A stretch of 64,000 bases of DNA from Ophthalmolycus amberensis (taxonomy: Eukaryota > Chordata > Actinopteri > Perciformes > Zoarcidae), in contig JAFEUB010001051.1 in NCBI GenBank assembly GCA_024529925.1, positions 1 to 64,000 on the forward strand, read 5' to 3'. Shown one piece after another: positions 34,601-47,563 of the stretch; within the stretch, counting starts at the first letter, position 1; each line of letters begins with the position of its first letter. The translations under genes and the position numbers were made by a program. The notes below the pieces were generated by a model. That model made no database searches. It was not told the origin of the DNA and saw nothing but the letters and a program-made list of their open reading frames with translations.

Positions 34601-37223
34601 CACACACTTAAGGCAACAGTACAAAAGCAAAGGTGGCTAAACGGTGGATCTTCTTCACTTCTGTATGGCGGAATGAAAGGGGCTGCATCTCCTCCAGTGA
34701 AGCTCCAGGTCGTCGTCCATCTGCCTGTGTGTTTGTTTGATAGTGAGACATGAATTTGGCTGAAATCCAGGCGACATAATGCTCTCGGCCAAACGTTGAT
34801 TACATTTTAATGTTCATCCTGATCTGGATATTTTTACCTTTCTAGATTTGAATGTGCTGGAGAGCAGCTTTAGTTGTTGACATGATGTTTGCTAGAAAAT
34901 CAAACCCAGAAGAGTAAAGCTGTAGCCTAAACTAATTTAAAGTGTTTATAAAGGGCAGCTTTGCACAGTTTAGTGGAGTTTACCGGAGTTGTTTTGCTCA
35001 ACATAATTGAGGTAATTCCCTGTATTACCTTCAGTGCATGTTTGGTTTAGTGAACTCAAGGTGTACACGATAGTGATGTGTACTCATTCCCTTTTCCTCC
35101 CCTACTTTACTCTGTCCATCTGAATGATGAAACACATTATAATAAGAAGTTACTTTCTCACTTTTAAAATGATTCTCCAGCTCTGTCTATGATCCGTGGG
35201 CTTGCTTTCCTCCGGGGACTAGACGGGTTTCGCTCTTTTTAAATGTCTGAGTAAGAGGTCTTCATTGTCCTGTTAATTACAGTTCTCTGCTGTGTGGAGG
35301 CTGAGCTGATGTCGAACAGCTTCTCAAATGACACGATGTGGTCCGCTCAGAAGAGAACAAATGGAAGTCAGGCGACTGAAGTGGGCCACTGCTGTACAGT
35401 ACTGGATATATGTATATATACGATGCATGCAATATCTATCTTCTGCATTGGTTCTAAAAACAGTAGACACAGATCCTCCAGAGGCATACTACTGTAAATA
35501 GAGCTGTTACATCCAGACTATTGGAAAAGGATGGTCCTCACACGCACAGTGCGTCTAATTCCACTTTACTTTGTCAGTTCTTGTCCAAGCAGTCAGTTCT
35601 TATCACCAGCTGATGGATGTTAGCTGGTGATCCTCTGTTTTGAGGATTGTCAAGACATCGGGAAACACAAACACAACTCCTTCCACAGTGCAGACACACA
35701 TCTGGCCTGTCTTCGCTTTGTCTTTCGATTGCTGTCTTCAGCATTGTTTTCATTTCATGTATTTTTGAGTCCATCACTTTACCGTAACCCTCTGTTTCAT
35801 ATGTCAGTGTTTGTGGATCTTGGATGTTTTCCCCAGTAGTCCTTTGGAAAGTGGCTTTCATCAGCGCTCTCTCCTCAGCCGCTTCCCTTTGACTGTCTGT
35901 GTTCTTCTTTTACATTGGAAACTCTTGGAAAAAAAGGTTTATTATCTTTACACAAAGATGGTGATGATAACAACAGGCTTCGATATTCTACACAGTGTTC
36001 ATGTCTCTGGAATGTATCGAGTCCAGTTTGGAAAAGGACGTTTTGTCACAGAAACATTCAGACCTTGTGGTGCAACGGTAGCGCGTCTGACTCCAGATCA
36101 GAAGGTTGCGTGTTCAAATCACGTCAGGGTCAGTGGTTTTCAACACATTTAGGAAATGTTTACTCAAATATACAAAGTAAGCTGTTACCGTGGTGTACGA
36201 GGTAAAGCTGGTCCCATGGAGTTGTGGGTAATGTGCTTGATCTCCTTGTAAACCTACCTTTGCTGACATGCATAGAGTGCTACTGAGCTGCATAAATAGA
36301 GACCGACATCCAGCAATCCTGCACTGTTTAGTCTGGAAATATATTTCTTTGTCTAGTGTCACACTACGTTGGACACTGAACGTAGACATATGAGCAGCTT
36401 TGGTTGTAGGATGTACCAGCTGTGGATGAAAGTGGCCTTAGAGTCTACAGTATATGCGGCATTAGAGAACTGCGTGAGCTGGTTTTGTGCTCAGCGGTTG
36501 CAGTGCAGATGTGGCGAGCACTGTCTCAACATGTAAGACCAAACTGTTGCCACGCCCTCTTGCTGGCCTTTACACTCCTGGGTTCCCAATGTCTGCTCTA
36601 CATACTGTATGTTCTTCTTGAGCCTACTGGGATTTGCACACACACACACTCTCTCTCTCAATGCACTGATCCTCCCTCCCTCCTCTTGTGTGGGGTGTGG
36701 GGTGTGTGTGCTCTGGTGTAATGTGTGTAAGAGGGTTTCATGGTCGCGCTCTGTTGCTTCTTCACAAACCATGACCAGCGCACTCCTCGGTACACGTCAG
36801 GCTTTCTAGACTGGACATGATCTGTGAGGTCACATTACACAGCCGCCAACCTGAATCACCAACACAGCCACTTTATATTCGTTCATATTTAGACATTCAA
36901 AGTGACAGTAAATGTCCATATTAGGGTGAATACCTGAGTACACTGAGTACCCATGGTATGGATCGTAGATCCACAACGTTAACCTGTGCGTCTAAACAAT
37001 GAGTCAGTCGGATGAACGTCCTCACCCTACACGATGACAGAGTGAGCTGCCTCACTTCCTGACTGACTGAAGTTGACTCTTGTTTGCTGTATGTGTGGAT
37101 TGGAGTTGCAGTTTGACGGTTTGGCAGCATGAGTGTTGACATTCAGTTCCTATTTATACAGTAGACAATAAGCAGTACATAATGATGTTTGTTCCACATT
37201 TAGATCCCAGGCACCTCCTCCCC

Positions 37224-37278
<55 letters not shown>

Positions 37279-39014
37279 TGAAAACTCTCTTCTGACCTCT
37301 CTCTGTGTTCCACATCTGCAGTGTGTCTCGGGACGTCTCCACTGCGGCTTGTCTCTGTTTTTGGTGACTCACCCTGTGCTCTGTGTTTCTCTTGGTCCCA
37401 TCTGTGCTTATGAAATAATAATAATAAACCAAAGTGTGCCGAAAGTGTGCCGACTGACGCTTCTATAAGTAGACGAGGAGTCTCGCAGCGCGCTCAACAT
37501 GTTTTCTTTCTGAACTGGCAGGGACTACACCGCCTGCCGGTGACATTAGCATCATTTTGTAGCCGATAGACATTGAGTAGAAGCTATCAAGCTAAAGTTG
37601 TCTTCGCTTTGCTGTGTTGAATATTACAGGGATTTATTCTGTCGCTCAGTTATTGTTGTTGTCGGTGTGGCTCTTTTGTATATGAAATGCTCAGAGTAAC
37701 AATAACTTCAAAGTGGCACAACTAAATGAGAAGATTCATTCATTGTTCTCTTCTTCCTGTTTTGATCGTGTCAGTACACTCATAGTGTTGCACTATGGCA
37801 TGTCTGCACTTTTAATTAAGACTAAACATTTAAAGTCTGTCAAGAAAATGACACACTGGCAATGAATGATGGATTTAAGTTTCTTTAAATTCTGTCAAAG
37901 GTTCCTGACATTATCAGTCGTACAATAACACTCAGATATCTGACATCTGCACCAAAATCTGACTGTTCCTCTTCACAGTCCAAGGCTGAGCAGATGGCCT
38001 GGATGGGACGCCTCCCTCAGGGTCTGAGAGTGAAACCACCTTTCAGTAACACGACACCCTCACCCTGTTTCTGTGGGTTGATTTGTGATGAGCATTGGAA
38101 ACGGACTGTCTTCATCAACTCCTTCAGATAACATCCCTTTCTCTTAAGCTCAGGGTCAACTAAAGACTAGATTTAGCATTATCATTACAAAGTCATTTAT
38201 AGCACATTTGCTATACCATATGATGTCCTTCAAGCCACGGGTACATTCATATTATTTTATCATATTTCATTCTTCTTTTAGCTTTTAGCATCCATGCTTA
38301 TAATTGCATATAATTAGACATTACTTTCTCTTTAGTGCGCCCCAGGTTGCCAAATCATGCACGTTACCTTGCTTGTCCAATATTCTCGGAAGTCTTTGAT
38401 GCCCAAGACAGTAAATGGGTCTGTGCGTGTGTGTGTGTGTGTATGCTTGTGTGTGTAAAGCCCTCCCGCTGTTGCTAACGACCACTTGTCTCAAATGGAA
38501 TAGAACTGGCTGGCTGCCCAAACAAGCTACCTCCACAGCCAGATCGCCAATAAACATGCAAATAAAAATGTGACTTGAAGTCAACATGCTAGCTGCTGGC
38601 CAAGCTTAAGCACAGACTTTGAGCTGTCTACAGTCCATAGTCCAGGCCTCGTTTATATATGTATATATTTACTGTCTGAAAAAAATAAAATGTATTCAGT
38701 AATGCATGTATATAGCTTCTGCTTATCTATGTTGCCAGAAGTTCCCTAACATGGTTATTTTAGGACCTTTAGGAAGATATGTTTTAAGAACCTGCTTTTA
38801 AAAATCCACTCACTGATGTTAGTCTCTCCTGCCTCTTAATCCCTGGGACATCCTGTCTGAAGGTTTACTCTTAAATTGGCTTAATGATGTAGTCATTATG
38901 AAACTACTCCATGAGATCCTCGTGTGATAATGTCTCTTGTAATTTGTTGGCGAAACCTTCATCGCAGCGGCAGTTGCTCACGCTGAGCCATGAGGCAGTA
39001 TGTCTGGCCTGTGC

Positions 39015-39065
<51 letters not shown>

Positions 39066-39112
39066 ACGCACACGCACACGCACGCACACACACACACACA
39101 CGCACGCACACG

Positions 39113-39157
<45 letters not shown>

Positions 39158-42100
39158 GAGCAGTCCAACCAGTTTTTTTTATCCAGACCAGATGCTCAGC
39201 TTTCCACGTTGTACTTATCATGTGATGTGTGCAGTTGTAGTCCTGGAGAAAGAAGGTTTAGAGACTACAAATCCCCTGTACAGAGCAGCAGACCACTCAG
39301 CAGGGAAAACACAGAGGAGGAATCCCTTCGCTAACCTCTCTGGCACTAATACTGCCACTCGCTTGGTGCACATGTGGGGAAATGTTAACTGTTGGCCAAA
39401 GGAAATATACACATATATCTCTCTGAGCCTTTCATATGTGCCTGCGCTACAAAACCCTATCCATCTTACAAAGGCATTCATCTTGTAGTAGCCTCTCTCT
39501 TTAAAATGATGTTTCTCAGTAAAAATGAACATTTGTGCCAGATGTTGTGGGAAACTTTAGCTTGTTTCCATTCGAAAAAGGAGTTGGGAATAATAATTCA
39601 AGAATTCTTTTGGGCTTTCTGAGCACTTTGTTCAGTCTAAATGCAACCTAACCCACATGCTGCACATTCAACTGAATGGTTGCACGAGCTGAGTGTTTCA
39701 TCGTGCAGTGCGTTGTTTATTGGAACAGTGACAATGAGTGAATGAGCAGGGGAAGTTGGAGACTTTTTGTAAATATGTATCTGGCCCATTTTTGAGAGCA
39801 GCATGCCAATACTGTCGACGTACCAAGGCTGTCCTGATGCTCTCTTTGTGGTTACAAAACTGTATGGAGTGCAGTCCAGCCACTAGTTCACTGTGCTTTA
39901 TCTCTCAAACAGATGCTTGTAAGTTGATTTATCCTTTGACATCCAGATAATTAGCTATAAATAGATTGTACTTGGTATGCTTTGTGAAATAATCGGAAGG
40001 TGTCACTGTGTTGAAAGCATGGGTCATCTTTAAAGTTAGTCATTTTGGAGACACTAATCATTCTCAATGGACTACTGTGTTAGTAGTGTGAAAAGTAGGG
40101 TATTTAATCTGTAGATTTAGGTTAATGTGTACGTTATACAAGTCCAATTTTCAGTTTCAGTGGCATTTTACAATGTGTAGACATCTTTTAAACTTAAATT
40201 CCAGCAAGGCCATGACAGTTCCTCATGGCCATTAAATAGATGTTGAGTCTGCTGTAAACTATGAACGTGCTCTATGATAACATGCAGTAGTCCTCCAGTG
40301 TGCGCAGAGCTGCATGCATGTGTGTAGCGAGGTGTCGTATTTCCCTCAGCAGGTTGCTTTGTGCAGGCAGGGCATCAATAATGCACAGACCCCGGAGGTG
40401 ACTTTGTCTCAGAGGAATACCAGTGGAAGGCTTCCCTCGGTGTTCCCGCCCATTACTATATCTGCACGCAGACAGTCTGGGACTGCCATTATCCACGTGG
40501 AAGCAATTGTTACGCCCTGAAGGGACAATCTGTCTGTTATAGTGAGCGAAAGCAAAGCTGGTGAACTACATTCAACTGGATAATCTACCATTGTCTCACC
40601 ACAGACAGGCTTGTCTCAACCCTCAACGTCTGATGTCAATCAGCCAACTTGTCTGTGAGGTCAATTAGAAGTAGCTATTTATGAATGAACAGCGTCAGCT
40701 CCACAGGGACATCTCGACCATAGCAGAGCTGCCTAAACTCCTCATCCAGGATTTGTTTGCATGACACCATAAATCCACAGAAGAAGATGCACAAAGGACA
40801 TTTTGTCACGTTGGAAAAATTAACAGAAAAGACATAAAAGTGCAGTCGTTCTTTTAGAGAATTAACATTATTTGAGGCTTTTGTTTGCCTTCAACTGCAC
40901 ATTCTTCAACTGCTGTTACTTTTGAAGTGTGTGTGTGTATCATACACATACTTCAGCCCTGATCACATATGTCCTTAATAATCATTAATTATTCTGTTTT
41001 TTCTGTTAAAGAAACAAACAAACTACGATGCACCGATACTCCTGATTTAAGATGTAAGGGCTTACCTTTGTAAAAACATTGTTTTTGCTTCACGTGCAGT
41101 CGTAGAACATGTACGCTGCTACAGTCCTCTATCTTCTATTTTGAATTTGTTTTGCGTTCTCCTGATGGCAGCAGTGAATGTTTTGGCACAGATAAGCTAG
41201 AGGTGTGTGTTTATCCGCGTGTGTGTGTGTGTACGTACGCGTGTTCATGCACAAGAGAGGCAGAAAGCGTTTGTGACACTAGTGTTTATGACTCACTGGG
41301 GAGAACATACACTCCATAAATCACAGCTGTTATTGTGCTGCAGAGTGCAAACTGTGGCTTGGACTGGTGACTCACAGGAGGTCTGGTCTCCCAGACGTCA
41401 GAGGTCAGAGTTCAATAGTGGGGCCTGAACTCTGGAGACTGTGCAGTCCTCTCTTAATGACTTGTTGAGATTTTTCCAACAATAACTGCCCAAACCCATA
41501 ACTTAGCTCTTAGATTTTTACTCTGTGAGTGGAAATAGAAGTAGTTTAATATTATAATATAAAATACTCGTACACAATGTTTGGAGTAAGTAAAGCCTGC
41601 AGGTTTTAGCCCTCAGTTTCATTGGCAGGGAACATCACTTTGACTGTTCCGGGCTAGATCTCCAAAAACGTAGAAGGTGACGCTAAAACCTTTTTCAGCA
41701 CTTTGACTTCTACTGACATATCAACTGCTTCTATTGCTTAAATTGACACCTCAACATCAGGGTGTTGTGGTCAGAGCCACCAGTGTGATAGGCTGCCAAC
41801 GCTTCTGGCTCTGGTTTTCCTGCATCTTGGGGCACCGATGGGTGCAAGGACACAAGGCCAATAGAGGCGGTGCTGGTACTGCCACCAGGGATGAGGATGT
41901 GGCGCTGTGCAGTTGGCAGAGCCTGCTGCCGTCATAGAGAGTGGGCCTTTGGGGCTAAGGCCTCCAGTAGGTGGGGGGGGGGGGGGTGTGTATGTGGTAC
42001 TGATGGAGACAGACCTAGACTTGGAGGCACCCTCACTGACTACCATAGCCACACCTCGGGCATGGCCTGCTGCTGTTGGTTATCTGTACCAGAACTGTTA

Positions 42101-42626
42101 AGGTTTTGCGCCAGATGTTATAGTTATCATATCTCTCCCACTCTCTCTGTTTACAGAGCAGAGCTTGTTGATGCCATCTTTAGAACATCACATCTATCGT
42201 GTAAACCGCTGCCAGTGGTTTGTCAAGTTTCAACACGCTGCCTGTTTTCTCTCTTCGCTGGATCTTCTCCAAATGCTCGACATTCCCCTAATGACAAATA
42301 TATCCATGTGTCATCTTTGCTAACATCACCTACATTAACTCGCGTAGCGCACAAATTCCACTTCCCAAGATTAAGTTTGTGACCTGCTGGATTGCTGCCA
42401 GCAGCAGCAGCAAGATTGTTCAGCCCTTAAAAGCTCCTGACCTCGACGTGATTTGAACACGCAACCTTCTGATCTGGAGTCAGACGCGCTACCGTTGCGC
42501 CACGAGGTCGTCCTGCAGCCCTGGACATTTGAGAAGTAGATCTAGCTGCTAATATTCCCTCCTGTGGGAATTGGAACACTTGCAGGAGCTCATGCAAGCA
42601 ATCATAAAACACACACGGGCACATGT

Positions 42627-42662
<36 letters not shown>

Positions 42663-42799
42663 TTTCTCACACCCTCCTCCCTCCCCCACTTTCCTCCAGG
42701 GCACCAGTCTTTGTGTGGTCTTCGACAGGAACAAGCAACCCACTCTGGTATAAAGACACAGATAATGGGGTGAAGAGAGCTATTGTCTGAGCTTATGTC

Positions 42800-42836
<37 letters not shown>

Positions 42837-45800
42837 ACAGAGAACAACCACCTCACTGTGTTCCCTCACTTTCTACAGTGGATCAGAGGATACCTGATCG
42901 GACTAGTCGAGTCGGGTGGTGTGTCTCTCATGCAACGTATGAATGGATGAATAACGCTGACTCGTGAGTCGTGACTCAACAGGAGCTAAATCACCCGGCA
43001 GTCAATACACATCCTGCATATCTGCTCGTATCTGCTTTGCCCAAACACAAAACGTCTTTTAGCCTGCAGATCTGTTCAGGGCCAACGCAGCAGGGATTAT
43101 TCTGTGACTGCATGCAAAGCCACCATGTTTGTTTTTCTGTACGTTCAATGATCTTCTGTGGCATTTGCGACATTCTGCCAAACAGATCTTCCATTTTTCA
43201 CACTCAAACGCAATCCGAGCTACTTCCCTTTCACTTTTGACTCCACTGTCTATATTTGAAATACGTTTTAAAGATTGATGATATTTATTAAATTATGAGA
43301 AGGGATCTCTTGAAGCAAGTGCGTCAGTATGTTGCCATACCTGTCAGGTGTCATGTTATCTGTTGGTTTCATCGTGTCATGGTAAATGAGACTCGTGACC
43401 CTAGAAGGTTCAGCGCGGGTTCTAAATGTTACACTTCACAAGACACTGATGTAACTTTAGTGGGTTTTTCATTACAAGTTGTACTGGTTTCCACAGGCTT
43501 TCAATAACAACGCAAATATAGTTTAAGAAAAGTCAGAAAGCAACACGACGAGCCGTTCTTGCACACTATCTTGATTTAGTAGCAGAGATGAGGGGTTGAC
43601 TGCTGAGTGTGCTAACACTTTATCAGTTCCTCGGCTGTCCTCCCTCCCCTCTGTTACTGTACTAACTGACCTTTGGGGTTTTTGTGAGCTGAATGGCTAA
43701 CATGAACAGCTGTATCTTCATAGGAGGCCTTACTAATACTTACAAGAGTGTGTGTGTGTGTGTGTGTGTGGTATCTACACCAAAGCATTCAGAGATGACC
43801 CCTAAAACACAAAATCCAACCCAATCCCAGCCTGGGATGAATTCTCTGCTAACACTGTCATGATGAAGAGGCCTTGAACTGATGGTTCTTAGCTGGAGTC
43901 AAAGCACCACTGAGACTTGGCTCCCAACCAGACATTCTAACCAAGTCCGATCCAAACAGTCAACGTCGAATGCTTTCCTTCCGCCCAGAGTGCATTTCTG
44001 GGATTAAGTTCTGTGGCTGAGCTTCTGTCAGAGACATATTTGTTCCTCCTAATCCATCCGAGGAACAAGTCTGCATGAGGACCATGCCAAACGGACATGG
44101 GGCGTGTCAACATTTGAAGATTTCTTCGCTCCGTTTAATGCCGAGGGTCACTTTGTGGTTTATAATGACTTCCAGAGATGTTTTGTGTCTTTCTGCCTCT
44201 GGATTCTCAGTAGCATGTTATATAGAGTGGTGGTATTGTGGTGTAGTTTTTGAAATGCTTCACTCTTCTTTCAGCGGACATGGGAAGTAAATCATTCTCT
44301 TTGCTTCTGATTCCGTGTCTTGTCATTTGGTAGTGCCCCTGATGAACTTGCTCCCCCCCCCCCTAATAACCTCAGAAGGAAGGCAAATACCACACATTTA
44401 TTCCCCTCATGATTTGGACCATTTTGCCCGGTGAACCGCATCGGAGTTGAGTACAACAGAGGCGTGCATGAAGGCATTTAACCACAGGCCCGAAGACGGC
44501 TCAGTTCGGAGAGGAGAAGAGACGGAGGGAAGGAAATAGAGTGAGAACAGACAAAAGAAGGAGGAAGGAGGAAGGACACTCACTGAGCTGAATGGTTACT
44601 CGTTAGCCTCCTGTCTGATGGAGGGGAGAGAGCCAATGGATATATTTCAAACTTTTTATTTCTGAATATCAAACATCCAAACCACACGTCTTTCTTCTTC
44701 AACGATATTCTGTTCACATTCTGAACAGTATTTACAGTCTGAACTGATATTCTGACAGTATTTACAGACTGTCCAACATTCACGCTATGAAGCTGCTTCA
44801 CATTCCTCCAAAAACGATACTGCTCTACAAAGGTTCAACGCAGTAACTCTGTTTGAGAAGACTTGAATCTGTTTTATCATCATGAAAATATAAAAAAACA
44901 GCCAGACTCCCTCTAAAGCTAGCAGAGTTAGCTTAGCAGAGTATCAATAACTGCCATATAAGCTTTTGACTCAAGTGTAGTTTTTATTTGAAAATACATG
45001 TATTATATTAATTCCAATATGAATGTTAGAAGTCCACAGACAGACAGTGACCCAGCATAACGGACATTTTATTTCTATAAGGATTAAAAATAATCAAAAC
45101 AGATAGATATAACGTGGAGAGCAATCATTTTTCCGTGTGCAATTTGCCAGCCATCGTGCAAACCTTCCACCATTACTCTCCTACCTCACCGCCTCTGTCG
45201 TTAATACTCTGCCTATGAAGGGCAGCACGGCATGCTAATGAGACTTTACATGAGCATGTGTGTAAACATGCTGGGGCAATGCTGTGAAAAGTATGGTTCT
45301 GTTCTGCATACAGTATGTAAATGTGTCTTTATAGGATGCATGGACATGTAGTCACACATTTACACTTCTCAAACTATATATATGAAAAAGAGGGCGACAG
45401 TTTTTGAACTGCTGTCACCGCCTACGCAGTGAATGTGACCATAAGAAGTGATGAATGTGTCACCTCCTGGTGCTCCTGTATCACAGTTATCCTCCCTTTA
45501 CACTCCTGGAGGAAGGCATGAGGCGTGTGCTTCCTTTGCAGGCCGTCCAGCAGGAGATTCAAATATTTCATAACCGCTATCATGATGTCAATCCATAACC
45601 ATGTCAGAGCCGCTGTGTGCCAGCTGACCGGATCATTATTTGAGCCACGTGGTGATTGGATCACAGCTGATTCCTAAGGAGACACAAGCTGCCAATTCCT
45701 TTGGCCCGGCAATGCTAACATGTTGTATGGCTTCAAATCCTTTTAGTCTTTATGGTGCAAATGAAGCTAATCTTATCCCAGAGCTAATACTCTCTCTCTC

Positions 45801-45924
45801 TCTTTTTTCCTTGTTCTTCCAGGACCCCAGCTACTGGGTCCAGGTCCACAGGTTGGAACATGGAGATGGAGGCATTTTGGACCTGGATGACATGCTGTGC
45901 GATGTGGTGGACGACAAAGATAGG
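16532..45924 (+). CDS. pard3: Par-3 family cell polarity regulator, 5' part (coding exons 1 and 2)
   Basis: Par-3 is the scaffold of the PAR-3/PAR-6/aPKC complex at tight junctions and the apical cortex. Coding exons 16532-16651 and 45823-45924 join in phase 0 to give residues 1-74, beginning MKVTVCFGRTRVVVPCGDGN and ending ILDLDDMLCDVVDDKDR. This is the N-terminal PB1-like oligomerisation domain. Val13 and Asp70, the residues whose mutation is known to break front-to-back filament assembly, are both conserved. The sequence is closer to PARD3 than to PARD3B (DPSYWVQVHRLEHGDGG versus GPGYWVKIHHLEYTDGG). The remaining exons, with three PDZ domains and the aPKC-binding region, lie beyond 64000. 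The position after cul2 in the same orientation matches vertebrate synteny. Which fish pard3 duplicate this is cannot be told from 74 residues. Confidence 0.95.
17111..17152. repeat. TG/CG alternating purine-pyrimidine tract
   Basis: TG dinucleotides interrupted by a CGCGCGCG core; a good Z-DNA-forming sequence in pard3 intron 1. A second TG tract lies at 17266-17286. Confidence 0.85.
19544..19730. repeat. dispersed fish repeat ('gctagcggtttcccc...tatgctaagctaagct' family)
   Basis: Contains, in order, ggctagcggtttcccc, ccagtctttatgctaagcta, catatttagcgtacaga, gtggtatcaacgttct and gtcaaactattcctttaaag. I know this series as a very common interspersed repeat of percomorph fish, although not its formal class. 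It supports the organism call. Exact 5' end uncertain. Confidence 0.75.
24359..24567. repeat. dispersed repeat ('ccgccaaggagg...tctgcgctct...cttctagtt' family), internally shortened
   Basis: Begins with catccgccaaggagg, contains attttcatgaaactctcagg and aatcacggggcagat, and ends with ggcggaggtctgcgctctca and gcccttctagtt. These blocks belong to an interspersed repeat that I recall in fish and other animals. This copy lacks much of the usual middle. Class not certain; probably a non-autonomous DNA element. Confidence 0.7.
25123..25415. repeat. direct repeat copy A (about 0.3 kb)
   Basis: Shares an ordered series of blocks with copy B at 25700-25960: actgtcaccttgaaa, gatgaaaacgaccc, aattaaagat, ggggtctgttccattta, cattcacaataccaagccca and acatgaatggaa. 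Divergence includes small indels, so the pair is old or represents two insertions of one repeat family. Confidence 0.8.
25700..25960. repeat. direct repeat copy B (about 0.26 kb)
   Basis: Partner of copy A, offset by 577 bases at the start and 545 at the end, in the same orientation. See copy A for shared blocks. Confidence 0.8.
26235..26266. repeat. perfect 14-bp inverted repeat with a 4-base loop
   Basis: The left arm gactcccttctcct (26235-26248) and right arm aggagaagggagtc (26253-26266) are perfect reverse complements around the loop cctc. One arm is all but purely pyrimidine. Confidence 0.92.
30322..30380 (-). pseudogene. decayed tRNA-Trp copy
   Basis: The minus strand keeps the T arm and 3' acceptor (tgacc...gatttgaacacgca) and traces of the anticodon and D arms (cttctcatctga, actaccattgcg). 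The anticodon region is deleted and the 5' acceptor is lost. Not functional. Confidence 0.6.
31374..31592. repeat. (TTC)73 / (GAA)73 trinucleotide repeat in pard3 intron 1
   Basis: About 219 bases of uninterrupted TTC on the + (sense) strand, flanked by polypyrimidine sequence on both sides (31260-31373 and 31593-31660). The open frames of all Phe, Ser, Leu or Arg across it are artefacts of the repeat. This is the same repeat unit that expands in FXN in Friedreich ataxia, but here GAA is on the template side. Confidence 0.97.
33349..33801. mobile_element. non-autonomous hAT-type element, 453 bp, with a nested repeat
   Basis: Perfect 12-bp terminal inverted repeats TAGGGGTGTAAC (33349-33360) and GTTACACCCCTA (33790-33801). 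The flanks are 8-bp near-duplications, TATATTAG (33341-33348) and TTTATTAG (33802-33809), which fits the hAT 8-bp target duplication with one mismatch. Subterminal regions repeat the motif cggttcggta in both orientations. There is no transposase frame, so it depends on a helper. The internal part at about 33448-33545 is a different repeat. Confidence 0.85.
33448..33545. repeat. interspersed repeat nested in the hAT element ('aacctttatttaaccaggtag')
   Basis: A T-run is followed by aacctttatttaaccaggta, then gtcccattgagattaaaaat and ctcttttgcaaga. I recall this as a frequent fish repeat end. Its position inside the terminal-repeat element suggests it inserted later, or was captured. Ends approximate. 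Confidence 0.65.
34230..34298 (-). pseudogene. decayed tRNA-Trp copy
   Basis: Minus-strand match to the T arm (atgatttgaacata), the anticodon arm (ttttgatgtggagtcaga, anticodon still CCA) and a damaged D arm (taatgctgcatcaca). Stem pairing is broken at several positions; not functional. Confidence 0.6.
36061..36132 (+). tRNA. tRNA-Trp (anticodon CCA)
   Basis: A 72-base cloverleaf, acceptor GACCTTG pairing with CAGGGTC. It differs from the 11317 copy at three positions, all C-to-T or G-to-A at CpG sites. Two of them (positions 6 and 67) form a matching T-A pair, and the third leaves a G-T wobble in the D-stem. The anticodon loop CTCCAGA is intact. A TTTT terminator follows at 36137-36140. Likely functional; it lies in pard3 intron 1 in the sense direction. 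Confidence 0.88.
37226..37276. repeat. (CA)n microsatellite
   Basis: About 25 uninterrupted CA units in pard3 intron 1. Confidence 0.95.
39018..39157. repeat. (CA)n with CG interruptions
   Basis: About 140 bases of CA repeat broken by a central block of CGCA and CGCACA units (39055-39118). The ordered variant units suggest local expansion of interrupted motifs. Confidence 0.95.
42438..42509 (-). tRNA. tRNA-Trp (anticodon CCA)
   Basis: A 72-base cloverleaf on the minus strand; the acceptor GACCTCG pairs with CGAGGTC with no mismatch or wobble. D, anticodon (CTCCAGA) and T arms equal those of the 11317 copy. A TTTT terminator (AAAA at 42429-42432 on the + strand) lies 5 bases past the 3' end. 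Likely functional; antisense to pard3. Confidence 0.93.
42803..42836. repeat. (TG)n microsatellite
   Basis: About 17 TG units. A CT/CA compound repeat also lies nearby at 42628-42661. Confidence 0.93.
45823..45924 (+). CDS. pard3: pard3 coding exon 2
   Basis: Thirty-four codons from DPSYWVQVHR to VVDDKDR. It is preceded by a CT/T-rich polypyrimidine tract and the acceptor cttccag, and followed by a gtgagt donor. It completes the oligomerisation domain, including its acidic surface. Confidence 0.95.
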
Positions 45925-47148
45925 GTGAGTCAAAGTGTGTGTGTCTGGGACTGAGAGAAAAGGGGAGTCTGCGTTTGCATATTTTTATTCATTTGTTTAT
46001 TTCCCCCAACTGTCACGTCCTGTTTCGCCACCTCTTCTCATTTCCATGCAGCTTTTTACCTCGTTTGCTTCGTGTCTGCACTCTTTGGCAGCACAACAGA
46101 GAGCTCCAATGACATGTGCTTATGATTACACCTGTTTACGCCCTCATCGTGACTAAAACATTACAGAACGCTTGCACATCACCAGGTTCCCTGTTTGATC
46201 ATTTCCACCTACGTTGCTTTCCTACATGAAGGGTTTAATGATACAGTGTAGTGGTCTGTGTTGCATTCAAGGCTCCTCTTTGATGTGTGTGTGTGTGTGT
46301 GTGAGGTTTTGTGTATTACTATATTTTGCAGTATAAGGGCGTGTGAGGAAAAAATCTCATAGGCAGCATGATATCACCGCACCCCAAGACCAGCTGTGAA
46401 TGATTACCCACAATCCCACTGCATCCTTCCCACGGGAGCATTGGTGACTACACCTGAGTCACTAGCTGTTTGTGGCCAGTTAGTGAGCTGCAACCCGTCT
46501 TTGTGCCTCTGTGAGCGGGAAATAGTTTGAATGGTTTTCAACCAGTTCACTTAGCTGATCCTGGTGCTAGGTGTGATGACATGAATGATTCATCATGGCT
46601 CAAAGCCAACAGGGCCATCATAACGTCTTCCTCTAAATGGTGATGAAACAAGTGCGATTCAATTGAGAGTGTTATCTTTGATTCCTATCCGTCAGCAGGT
46701 TTCTCAGGATATCTGAGCTGCCTTTATCCTGTGAAATCTGAAAACACACAGTGTGTTTTTGTGCTGCAGTTTCATGTTGGAAAAATACATTTTCCCACAT
46801 TTGCTGTCTAAGGTTTTCAGGTGAACGGTCAACTCTGAACTCAGATCTGAACAGTTGGGCTGTTTGACGCGCAGGTGCTTTTCGTTTTTTATCTGTCAGG
46901 TGAATGAGAAACCGTGTATGAGTGAGAGAGTATGTGTGCATGTGTATCTCCACACCAGTATAATGGATACGTGGTAGGTGCCATGGTTACACATCAGGTG
47001 GGATCAGTGGTGAAAGCAGCTGTTTTGCACCTGGTGGTCTAAAGCACTCTTTTCTCCTCTCCTCCATCCATCTGCTGTGGTCCTTTACAGACAATACACA
47101 AAGAAAGAAAGAATTCAGTTGTAAGTTACACTCAACTAAATTGAAGAC

Positions 47149-47563
<415 letters not shown>

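Larger units (their letters stand above)
16652..45822 (+). other. pard3: pard3 intron 1, 29.2 kb
   Basis: A very long first coding intron, as is usual for PARD3. It holds repeats, two apparently intact tRNA-Trp genes and two decayed copies, which are listed separately. Stretches in which I recognise nothing: 16900-19540, 19740-24350, 26270-30320, 31600-33340, 34300-36060, 36140-42430 apart from microsatellites, and 42510-45800 apart from microsatellites. Confidence 0.85.
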
